Assembly: GCA_903871875.1 (NCBI GenBank)
Contig: CAIQIR010000138.1
Span: 1-43,846, forward strand
Length of the DNA: 43,846 nt
Direction: 5' to 3'
Origin: an uncultured Schlesneria sp.
GTDB taxonomy: Bacteria > Planctomycetota > Planctomycetia > Planctomycetales > Planctomycetaceae
Part shown: piece by piece, positions 9,601 to 16,425 of the stretch
How the letters are laid out: each line of letters opens with the position of its first letter
Numbering within the stretch: the stretch's first letter is position 1
Made by a program: the position numbers and the translations under genes
The notes under the pieces: model-generated
What the model was told of the DNA's origin: nothing
Database searches by the model: none
Seen by the model: the letters and a program-made list of their open reading frames with translations, nothing else

Positions 9601-9860
9601 AGCTTGAGTCCCAGCGGTTTCGCTGCTGCGTGGGCTCGTACAACTCCCGCAAGACTGTTTCGATCCGTGATCGCCAGCGCGGCATATTCCAAATCCGCTG
9701 CCCGTTGCACCAGTTCGTCGGGGTGTGAAGCGGCTTGCAGGAAGGAGTAATTGGTGAGGCAATGCAACTCGACATAAGAACCCCCATCGGCCATATGCGT
9801 CACCACTCGCGCTGGGGGGATGACTCGCGGACGAATTTTCGGAAAGGCGATCTCGGGCAT
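6669..9860 (-). CDS. dnaE2: Error-prone DNA polymerase III alpha subunit DnaE2 (ImuC)
   Basis: This C-family polymerase is the catalytic part of the ImuA-ImuB-DnaE2 translesion mutasome. The 1063 residues comprise an N-terminal PHP domain (about 27-230), the polymerase core with GRGSAANS (359-366), and a C-terminal OB fold. The catalytic aspartates are visible: D399 and D401 in PDIDVDF and D551 in KVDCL. The length is typical of DnaE2 and shorter than replicative DnaE1. The start has AGGTGA five bases upstream. It begins 22 bp after the imuB stop, as the last gene of a lexA-imuA-imuB-dnaE2 operon, and so is expected to be SOS-induced. The neighbours make DnaE2 rather than a main replicative alpha subunit the clear choice. 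Confidence 0.96.
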   Translation of the reverse strand: MPEIAFPKIRPRVIPPARVVTHMADGGSYVELHCLTNYSFLQAASHPDELVQRAADLEYAALAITDRNSLAGVVRAHAAAKPLGLKLLIGAEITLREGSRAVLLAMNRNGYGHLARLLTIGKRRAPKGECHLTLADVAHHSENLLAGVLLDGHELEQQVEKLSHWRDTFGDRCYALAQLHRGPHDGWLLQRFQEVSRQADVLLVASNGVLYHTPERRYLHDVLSATRFGVTVAELGEHRLANGERHLKSTGEMRSLFAACSAAWERTKEVADRCQFSLDELKYEYPEELCPSGETPLAWLIQLTWEGARDRYPHGVPPKVRDIIEHELALIKELRYEAYFLTVWDLVRFARSRGILCQGRGSAANSAVCFCLKITSIDPDEIDLLFERFISKERGEAPDIDVDFEHERREEVLQYLYQKYGRDRAAMTAEVITYRTKSAVRDIGKALGLSIDRVDTLAKAVEHSHQEDEGFVDRLRETGFDPSSRLGRQMIHFVKELRGFPRHLGQHVGGMVMTNGPLCELVPIENAAMPDRTVIEWDKDDLDVLGILKVDCLALGMLTAIQKSFDLIRLHREQAWTLATIPSKDSSVYDMLCRAESIGVFQVESRAQMSMLPRLCPRCFYDLVIEVAIVRPGPIQGKMVHPYLRRRNREEKPTYPSEEVRSVLEKTLGVPLFQEQAMKLVVVAGGFTPGEADRLRRAMGAWRRRGGMEPFRQKLINGMLSKGYDEDFASRVYEQIQGFGEYGFPESHAASFALLVYVSAWLKHHQPAAFTAALLNSQPLGFYAPAQLVGEARRQGVEIRPVDVNTSDWDCTLEKMDSCAKSSGQTPPPLALRLGLRMIRGFREDFAERIVHERQVGAFVSQDDFTRRIDIGPHELSLLAQADAFCSLQSKRRVALWQALPVREESPLFNSVENTEPQPQLPVMTPMQEVVADYQMAGLSLRAHPVSFLREELNRRRIVRAADLTLLESDRRYRVAGLVLLRQRPGTAKGITFMTLEDETGITNLVIHVNVWARFRPIARRATALIAHGILQRQNEIVHLVVDRMEDLTALMRQYRNSSRDFR

Positions 9861-9882
9861 GTTTCACCTGAAAGGGGCTCAT

Positions 9883-11418
9883 TCAAGAAAACAAACCGTG
9901 TAGAAACCAGTGGCCGCTAACTCGATCGCAAAACGCCCAGAGACTGGCCCCATCAGACAAATCGAAACGGTAATAATCCCGCTTTGCATCCACGCCACGC
10001 CACCAACCCGATTCGATCCGCTCGGGACCACTCACACGGATGACGGGCAAGCGTTCAATTCGGCTCGGCAACACCTCTCGAGAGCTGGTTTCAACGGATA
10101 ACAATCGGGGAACACGCAACAATCGCAACGGACGACAACGCAAGCGAGAGAGAATCATCGGCGCGCCCCCAACAACCGTCGGGCTGTTCAGGCAAGGAAC
10201 ATACTGACAAGAGAATTCCGGTAACGGATCCGGTTGAAGATGGGCTCGCAACACGGCCTGATACCCAAGATGACTGCTCAGCCGCTCCACCAGTTCGGCG
10301 AAAGCTTGCGGCTGCTTGTCCTGCGTGTCATCTCCAAACAATGTCGCCTGCCGAACCAACGGCAAGCCCATTTCGACGACTTCTATTCGCACCCCATGAA
10401 TGCCCGAAGCGAAAACATGTCGCTCGCATTGCAGGCGAAGCAGACCAAGCAGATGTCGTCTTTCTGTGGTCGGCCGTAACAAACGAAGTGAGAATGGTTC
10501 GGTTTCCGCCCCCAGCCAGTGGCAGATCAGTTCTCGCAATCCGACCCGACGATCGTCCAGGGTGGTCAGCAATCGTTCCAACAACACTTCACAGACATGA
10601 TTGACCGCTTGTCGATCCGTCATCGGCTCTTCAAACAGCCATTCCACGATGAGGGGTTCAAGCGATCGTTCCGCCGTCAACAACTCGGGAACCAGCCCCA
10701 GTGCCTGATCAAGTCGCCGCCCCAATTCCTTTCCGAACCGAGATGGTAGACTCGCCCGAGGCAGTCTCATTAGCTGGCCAATTGTCAAGATGTCCAGCGT
10801 CCGTAACGAGTCGACGATCTTGTCGGGAAGCCTCAATGCAGCCACGGGCAATGACTTAATCGCGTCTTCCTGCTCTTCGGTGGAAGGAATGATAGAAATC
10901 ACCGATTCCGCAAAGTGACTTACCGCCCAAGCAGCCCCCCACGTATTGGCGATAGCGATACGAACTTGAATCCCCTGTTCGGCCAGATCGGTGCGAAGGG
11001 CATGAATCAGCCCTTCTTCACCACCAAACAAGGCCTCGCTACCCGAGATGTCGAGCCAGAGCGAGTCGGGAGCGACGGTGTCTTCCAGGCCGACCAGCGG
11101 ACTATATCGCTGGCAATGCAGGGCCAACGCTTGCAATCGTGTTCGATCCGCCAGGGGATCTGTTCGCCGGAAGATCGGCTTCTGTAAGGGGCGGCCCAAG
11201 TGGCGAGAAGAACCGATCGGCCATAAAGATCGGGCTTCGCCGAGCGACATCCCCACATGGACGCCATATGGCACTGCCTCCGGCGAGTAAGCAGCCACAG
11301 ACAGGTGCCGTCGAGATTCCGTTAAGAGAATCAGAGGGCACCCTTTAAACCTCGGCTGCACTGACAGCAGCCGTTGCACTGGCCACAGCGGACACCACAC
11401 ACACATCACCCGTTGCAT
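9883..11418 (-). CDS. imuB: ImuB, inactive Y-family polymerase homologue
   Basis: ImuB is the adaptor of the mutasome: a Y-family fold without polymerase activity that links DnaE2 and ImuA to the sliding clamp. The 511-residue protein opens MQRVMCVWCPLWPVQRL. Hydrophobic residues and Cys stand where active Y-family enzymes have the metal-binding Asp motif. SLWLDISGSEALFGG (119-133) is the palm remnant. A beta-clamp binding pentamer QATLF is present at 357-361, followed by a C-terminal extension that in known ImuB proteins contacts the partners. The start overlaps the 3' end of imuA by 74 bp, or 62 bp from the second Met, so translation is coupled. Confidence 0.94.
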   Translation of the reverse strand: MQRVMCVWCPLWPVQRLLSVQPRFKGCPLILLTESRRHLSVAAYSPEAVPYGVHVGMSLGEARSLWPIGSSRHLGRPLQKPIFRRTDPLADRTRLQALALHCQRYSPLVGLEDTVAPDSLWLDISGSEALFGGEEGLIHALRTDLAEQGIQVRIAIANTWGAAWAVSHFAESVISIIPSTEEQEDAIKSLPVAALRLPDKIVDSLRTLDILTIGQLMRLPRASLPSRFGKELGRRLDQALGLVPELLTAERSLEPLIVEWLFEEPMTDRQAVNHVCEVLLERLLTTLDDRRVGLRELICHWLGAETEPFSLRLLRPTTERRHLLGLLRLQCERHVFASGIHGVRIEVVEMGLPLVRQATLFGDDTQDKQPQAFAELVERLSSHLGYQAVLRAHLQPDPLPEFSCQYVPCLNSPTVVGGAPMILSRLRCRPLRLLRVPRLLSVETSSREVLPSRIERLPVIRVSGPERIESGWWRGVDAKRDYYRFDLSDGASLWAFCDRVSGHWFLHGLFS

Positions 11419-12082
11419 CGTGCAACTCCAGCTCGACGATACCGCCTGCGAAACAACCCCGACAAGAAATCAATTCCACCTTCACCAGATTCCCCGTATC
11501 TCCCTTTTCGATTTTTGACTCAACACGCCAGCGGACATCCGCCCACGACGAACGGCGAACGGCTTCGATCGGACAAAACAACACACCGATACCGCCCCCC
11601 ACTTCAGCAGCCCGCTTCCACCGCTGTACCACCCTGTCGGGCAGAGGCCGGCCAGGAAGATGTCGGGACGGGAACCAGGTAACGCCCACGGCCGGACAGC
11701 GTAGGCACTGCTCGACCGCCCATACGGCATCCTCCATTGAGGAAGGCCGTAGCACCAACAGAGATTCCAAGGACACCCCCCAACCGCAAGCCGCCGGAGG
11801 ATGGAACTCTCCCGCCACATCGACCACAACCCAAGCCAGATGTTCCTCCAGAGCCAAACGGACTCCTTGCAGAGCGAGTATTGCCGCTCCACTGGCTTCC
11901 ACCGATGAAATCCATTCCACCAGCGAACCTCGCTCCAATCCTCCCTGGGGCAATAAGGCATCCAGAGAGGGGATACCCAGTGACAATCGAGATTGCGGCT
12001 GGGGTTCGAGGGCATGCGTCCCTTTCCCACAAAGCTGACGCAGGGCGCGAAGTGTCTCGTCACGGTGTTCGTCTCCCGCCAT
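11345..12082 (-). CDS. imuA: ImuA, RecA/SulA-like mutasome accessory protein
   Basis: The 245-residue protein has a RecA-like core. It begins with the family pattern LSLGIPSLDALLPQGGLERG (34-53), followed by LVEWISS and GAAILALQG. The P-loop is degenerate, since there is no GKT/GKS in the stretch SSVEASGAAIL. ImuA proteins interact with RecA and ImuB and are required for DnaE2-dependent mutagenesis. The gene starts 8 bp after the lexA stop, and its 3' end overlaps imuB. The C-terminus ends in a low-complexity Ala/Val tail (VVSAVASATAAVSAAEV), most of which lies inside the overlap. The call rests on similarity plus the fixed gene order. Confidence 0.87.
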   Translation of the reverse strand: MAGDEHRDETLRALRQLCGKGTHALEPQPQSRLSLGIPSLDALLPQGGLERGSLVEWISSVEASGAAILALQGVRLALEEHLAWVVVDVAGEFHPPAACGWGVSLESLLVLRPSSMEDAVWAVEQCLRCPAVGVTWFPSRHLPGRPLPDRVVQRWKRAAEVGGGIGVLFCPIEAVRRSSWADVRWRVESKIEKGDTGNLVKVELISCRGCFAGGIVELELHDATGDVCVVSAVASATAAVSAAEV

Positions 12083-12090
12083 GACGCGAC

Positions 12091-12735
12091 CTAGTTCCCT
12101 GCGGGCCGTCGAATGGCCACAACCTTCCCCAGAATTCGCAAATCATCGTCAGGTCCGACACAAATCGGTTTGAAACGGGCATTCTCCGGCCGCAATTCAA
12201 TTGTTCCAGCGCTGTAATGCAGCCGCTTGAGCGTCGCATCGCCATCCAGAAGCGCGACCACGATGTCGCGGTTCTCGGCAATTTGTTGCTGGCGGACGAT
12301 GACAATGTCCCCCGGCTCGATCCCGGCACCAATCATGCTGCGACCGCTGGCCTTCAGGGCAAAATGACTCCCTTTCCCAATGGCCGATTCCTCTACCAGT
12401 ACTTCCCCACAAATGTTTTCAACTGCCAGCACAGGACATCCCGCCGCCACTGTTCCGACGATCGGCACAGCAACCAAACGTGACATACTCGGCAGGGGGA
12501 CGGCAGATTTCAGAACAGTCAAACTTCGCGATTTGAAGGGCTCCCGCTTTACATAGCCATTTCTCTCCAGCCGTCGAAGCTGTTCGTTCACACTCGGAGC
12601 GGCCATTCCCAATTGCTCTGCCAATTCTCGCACGGTCGGGGCATTTCCTGACCGCGCAATCCAAGCCTCCAGTTCCCGCAACACGCGAACTTGCGAATCG
12701 GTCAGGGTGTGCATGGGCGGCCGACCACGTGGCAT
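12091..12735 (-). CDS. lexA: LexA SOS repressor/autoprotease
   Basis: LexA represses DNA-damage genes and cleaves itself when RecA filaments form. The 214 residues show an N-terminal winged helix-turn-helix (about 15-75, with TVRELAEQLGMAAPSVNEQL). The cleavage bond is A98-G99 in TVAAGCP, and the Ser/Lys dyad is S133 (in SGRSMIGAGI) and K170 (in DGDATLKRL). The canonical LexA opening is MHTLTDSQ, so the ATG at 12714 is an alternative start. The longer start adds MPRGRPP, and neither has a strong Shine-Dalgarno sequence. lexA heads the imuA-imuB-dnaE2 operon, placing the repressor under its own control. All catalytic features are intact. Confidence 0.95.
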   Translation of the reverse strand: MPRGRPPMHTLTDSQVRVLRELEAWIARSGNAPTVRELAEQLGMAAPSVNEQLRRLERNGYVKREPFKSRSLTVLKSAVPLPSMSRLVAVPIVGTVAAGCPVLAVENICGEVLVEESAIGKGSHFALKASGRSMIGAGIEPGDIVIVRQQQIAENRDIVVALLDGDATLKRLHYSAGTIELRPENARFKPICVGPDDDLRILGKVVAIRRPAGN

Positions 12736-13084
12736 CGCATCATTCCAACGAATTAAGTCTGTCGAAACTCCTTCATCAGGGCTTCGACAAAATATACCTT
12801 ACGGAATATTATTATACCTTACAAAACAAAGGTCAATAGCATCGCCTGACGATTCGCCACACAACCCACCTGCCCCACACTTCGTGGCCAATGCAGGCCA
12901 CATCGCCAACGACGTTTATCTCGCCCGTTCCCCTGTCTATCCTCTCGTTTGGCAGACTGCCATGATCGCATCAATGAAGACCCTGTGAAGATTTGCTTGA
13001 CTTGGTTTTCGGACGCGGCCAGAACGTGTAATCTGATACTGCTCGTGGTCAGATCGGATCAGTTCTGGGTGAAGGGAATTTCAG
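12736..13084. other. Divergent promoter region, lexA versus large haem-site gene
   Basis: These 349 bp separate two divergent genes. The lexA half contains an AT-rich core with a candidate promoter and two direct repeats at 12793-12836 (separate entry). The other half must hold the plus-strand promoter. TTGACT at 12997-13002 is a possible -35 box, but no -10 box lies at a proper distance (TGTAAT at 13027 is 24 bases away), so I do not call it. No open frame here looks coding. Confidence 0.5.
12793..12836 (-). promoter_or_regulatory. Candidate lexA promoter with a two-repeat operator
   Basis: On the minus strand, TTGACC (12831-12836) can serve as a -35 box, with TAATAA 16 bases or TATAAT 14 bases downstream. 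Two exact copies of GTAAGGTATA (complement of 12813-12822 and 12793-12802) sit 20 bp apart, two helical turns. One copy lies in the -35/-10 spacer and one just past the -10, where a bound repressor would block polymerase. The stretch between GGTATA and ATTCC is also a 12-of-16 imperfect palindrome. Because lexA is autoregulated in most bacteria, this is the best candidate for the LexA-binding site. It does not resemble the E. coli or Bacillus boxes. Confidence 0.5.
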
Positions 13085-16000
13085 ATGGTTGGTATGTCAG
13101 GATTACGAATCGGACGGATCCGCGGATTTAGTTTGCTGCTGCTCTTGATATCGACACCACTCGCCCCTGCGGCCGAGATTCAACTGAACGGTCACACATT
13201 CACTCTGCCCGAGGGTTTCGAGATCGAAGTCATCGCCGGCCCTCCATTGGTCAATCGACCAATCACGGCAGATTTCGACGAACAGGGCCGCCTGTATGTC
13301 GCCGATTCGTCGGGATCGAACGACAAACCCGACAAACAACTTGTCGAACGCACACACCGGATCGTTCGCCTGGAAGATACCGACGGCGATGGTCGCTTCG
13401 ACAAAACAATCGTTTTCGCCGACAAAATGATGTTTCCCGAAGGAACCCTCTGGTACGACGGTTCGCTGTATGTTTCCGCACCTCCGAGCATTTGGAAATT
13501 GACGGACACAAATGACGACGGAGTCGCCGATCAACGGTCTGAATGGTTCGAAGGAAAAACACTCACCGGATGCGCCAATGATCTGCATGGCCCGTACCTG
13601 GGCTTGGATGGTTGGATTTACTGGTGTAAAGGCGCCTTTGCCGAACAAACGTATCCCCAGCGCCCACGGGAAGTTCGCTCCAGCTCCAACCCCGACGACA
13701 AAACCGTCACATTGGAACCACGCAAGCTCGTAACACGAGCCGCTCACATCTTCCGCCGTCGTGCAGATGGAACCGGCATTGTCGAAAGCGTGATGACGGG
13801 CGGAATGGACAATCCAGTGGACGTCGTCTTCACACCCGGCGGCGAACGAATTTTCTCGACAACATTCTTGCAACGACAAGGCGGCGGCCTGCGCGACGGA
13901 TTGATTCACGCGATTTACGGAGGCGTCTATGGCAAGGTGAACGACGCGACCAATTCCCACCCTCGAACGGGCGATCTAATGCCGCCTCTCGTTCATATGG
14001 GCCCCGCAGCACCGTGTGGATTGACTCGGTACGAATCCAACGTATTTGGAGACGATTTTCGTGACAATCTGTTTGCGTGTCAGTTCAATATGCACAAGGT
14101 GTCACGACACCTTCTGGAACCCGAAGGCGCCACGTTTAAGCCGACAAACTCCGATTTTCTGGCTTCTTCCAATCTCGATTTTCACCCGACAGATGTGCTG
14201 GAAGATGCGGATGGCAGCCTGGTTGTCAGCGACACGGGAGGCTGGTACACGCTCTGCTGCCCAACCTCGCAGCTGACGAAACCGGATATCCTTGGTGCGA
14301 TATACCGCGTCCGCCGTAAAGGCGCGACAAAAACCGTTGATCCACGCGGCCTCAAACTCGATTGGAAGCAGCCAAACGCTAGCGATCTGGTGACGAGACT
14401 AGGAGATCAACGTCCAGCGGTCGTCACGAGAACCATGCAAGCACTGGCAAAACTCGGTGAAAAAGCCCTTCCGGAACTCACCACGGCCATTGAAGGATCC
14501 GAGAATCGAGATGTTCGCCGCAACGCCGTTTGGACTCTGACTCGCATTGATCACCGCCAGGCCCGGACTTTGATCCGGAATGCGATGAGTGACCGCAATC
14601 TCATCGTTCGTCTGGCCGCAATGCATTCGGTCAGCCTTTGGCGAGACAAAGAGGCACTCCAGGCACTAACCACTTTTATTGACGACGATTCGTTCTTGAT
14701 TCGTCGAATCGCTGCCGAAGCATTGGGAAGGTTGGAAAACGAAACCGCAATTCCACGATTGCTACGCGCCGCGGGCCAGCCCACCTCGGACCGGATTCTT
14801 GAGCATGCCCTGACGTACGCCTTAATCGAAATCGGTAAACCGATCGATTTGTCCCCCATCCCGAAGAAAAACCTCACACCGTCACTGGAACGAATCGCAA
14901 TGATCGCGAACGATCAGATGCCGGGTGGCCATGTCGATCCTCAACAAGTCGTTCCCTGGCTGACTTCAAAAGAACCATTGCTGAAAGAAACCGCCTTGTG
15001 GTTGGTCGGCCGTCATGCTGATTGGGGCGATGCGTTGGCCGGCTATCTGCGCGAACGGTTGGCCACGGCCAACCTTCCTGCCGATGAACGAGCTGAGTTG
15101 ATCCGCCAACTCTCGCAATTCGCCGCAAACGCAGCGATTCAACAGATGCTGGCTGGTAACACCGTCACTTCGGGCAGCGGCGTCACGCTAGCTTCTCGAC
15201 AGATCGTTCTCGAAGCGATGCGCGGGTCCGCCTTGAAAGAACTGCCTGCATCCTGGCTCGACCCATTGACGCTAGTGCTCACCGAAGGTGACACCACTTT
15301 GACGCCGCTCGCCATCGGTACCGTGCGAGCTCTTCCGATCAAGGGAGCCACCGACGATTTGAACGCCGCCTTGCTCCGAATCGCCGCCAACAACAAGTTC
15401 CCCGCCGCAGTCCGCGTTGAAGCCTTGGCCGCACTTCCAGAAGGAATACCACAACCGTCCGCCGAACAATTGCAATTACTGACCGAGAATCTTCGTGAAG
15501 AATCCAGCGTCAGTACGCGTTCGGCTGCAGTCGATGCTTTGGTCAAGTCAAAACTCGAAACCGGACCGCTGACGGTGCTGGTGGAATCGATCCCACTCGT
15601 CGGGCCGCTGGAACTCAACCGCTTGCTCGGTGCTTTTGAGCATTGCGCCGACGAAACAATCGGACTCAAATTGATCGCCGCATTGAAGCGGTCACCCGTC
15701 CTCACCAGCTTGCGAGTTGATGCGGTCAAACAGCGATTGACGAAGTTTCCCCCCTCCGTTCAGTCTCGAGCCGAAGAACTGTACACGGCAATCAATGTCG
15801 AAGCCGGTCGGCAACAAGAAAAACTGAATGAACTAGCCGGTTCGCTGTCGCAAGGCGACATTCGTCGTGGTCAATTAGTCTTCAACAGCCAGAAGGCCGC
15901 CTGTTCGGCATGCCACGCCATTGGGTACATGGGCGGCACCATTGGCCCCGATCTTTCTCGAATTGGCAAGATCCGCACCGAACGCGACCTGCTCGAAGCC

Positions 16001-16270
16001 GTCGTTTTCCCCAGCGTCAGCTTCGTCCGCAGTTACGAACCCCTATTGATCGTGACGACGTCTGGCAAACAATTCAACGGCCTAATTCGCAAGGAATCAC
16101 CCGACGAAATTACACTGGCCACCGGCGCAAAGGAGGAGGTTCGAATTCTGCGAGCCGACATCGAAGAAATCAGGCCCAGTACCGTGTCGATCATGCCCGC
16201 TGGACTTGATACGCAATTGACCAAGCAACAGATCGCCGACCTGATCGCTTTCCTTAAAGCCAAACAATAA
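13085..16270 (+). CDS. Large exported membrane-bound dehydrogenase-like protein with HEAT and c-type haem domain
   Basis: The 1061-residue protein has a signal peptide (hydrophobic LLLLLISTPLAPAA) and an N-terminal beta-propeller of the sort called putative membrane-bound dehydrogenase in planctomycetes (about 35-420). HEAT-like helical repeats follow (about 440-900), then a C-terminal haem domain with CSACH at 940-944 and a closing segment ending in MPAGLDTQLT. DxDGDG loops (LEDTDGDGRFD, TDTNDDGVAD) suggest calcium sites. These proteins are highly expanded in planctomycetes. They are presumed to oxidise sugars or other polyols and pass electrons to the haem, but few have been tested. GAAGGGA seven bases upstream supports the start. 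It is divergent from lexA and has no co-transcribed partner. The architecture is clear, the substrate unknown. Confidence 0.85.
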   Translation: MVGMSGLRIGRIRGFSLLLLLISTPLAPAAEIQLNGHTFTLPEGFEIEVIAGPPLVNRPITADFDEQGRLYVADSSGSNDKPDKQLVERTHRIVRLEDTDGDGRFDKTIVFADKMMFPEGTLWYDGSLYVSAPPSIWKLTDTNDDGVADQRSEWFEGKTLTGCANDLHGPYLGLDGWIYWCKGAFAEQTYPQRPREVRSSSNPDDKTVTLEPRKLVTRAAHIFRRRADGTGIVESVMTGGMDNPVDVVFTPGGERIFSTTFLQRQGGGLRDGLIHAIYGGVYGKVNDATNSHPRTGDLMPPLVHMGPAAPCGLTRYESNVFGDDFRDNLFACQFNMHKVSRHLLEPEGATFKPTNSDFLASSNLDFHPTDVLEDADGSLVVSDTGGWYTLCCPTSQLTKPDILGAIYRVRRKGATKTVDPRGLKLDWKQPNASDLVTRLGDQRPAVVTRTMQALAKLGEKALPELTTAIEGSENRDVRRNAVWTLTRIDHRQARTLIRNAMSDRNLIVRLAAMHSVSLWRDKEALQALTTFIDDDSFLIRRIAAEALGRLENETAIPRLLRAAGQPTSDRILEHALTYALIEIGKPIDLSPIPKKNLTPSLERIAMIANDQMPGGHVDPQQVVPWLTSKEPLLKETALWLVGRHADWGDALAGYLRERLATANLPADERAELIRQLSQFAANAAIQQMLAGNTVTSGSGVTLASRQIVLEAMRGSALKELPASWLDPLTLVLTEGDTTLTPLAIGTVRALPIKGATDDLNAALLRIAANNKFPAAVRVEALAALPEGIPQPSAEQLQLLTENLREESSVSTRSAAVDALVKSKLETGPLTVLVESIPLVGPLELNRLLGAFEHCADETIGLKLIAALKRSPVLTSLRVDAVKQRLTKFPPSVQSRAEELYTAINVEAGRQQEKLNELAGSLSQGDIRRGQLVFNSQKAACSACHAIGYMGGTIGPDLSRIGKIRTERDLLEAVVFPSVSFVRSYEPLLIVTTSGKQFNGLIRKESPDEITLATGAKEEVRILRADIEEIRPSTVSIMPAGLDTQLTKQQIADLIAFLKAKQ

Positions 16271-16318
16271 CGCAGACTCAGCAAATGATTGCGTCATGAA
16301 AACTGCGGTGGGAACAAG

Positions 16319-16342
16319 CCGGGGGGGCCTGAGCCCCCCCGG
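16319..16342. terminator. Very GC-rich hairpin between convergent genes
   Basis: A perfect 10-bp stem, CCGGGGGGGC (16319-16328) against GCCCCCCCGG (16333-16342), closes on the four-base loop CTGA. It lies 49 bp past the stop of the haem-site gene and before the stop of the convergent Gly/Tyr-rich gene. There is no T-run on either side, so it is not a textbook intrinsic terminator. It could stall polymerase, stabilise 3' ends or be a dispersed repeat. Confidence 0.45.
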
Positions 16343-16425
16343 ACTTGCGATTGGATCATCACAGCCAGAAACATTCGGCAGTTTGCTACCACGGGGTTCA
16401 CCCGATTGGTACTCGCTTAATCCCG

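Noticed and set aside
12997-13032. Plus-strand promoter for the first large haem-site gene
   Set aside because: TTGACT and TGTAAT are 24 bases apart, too far for a sigma-70 promoter.
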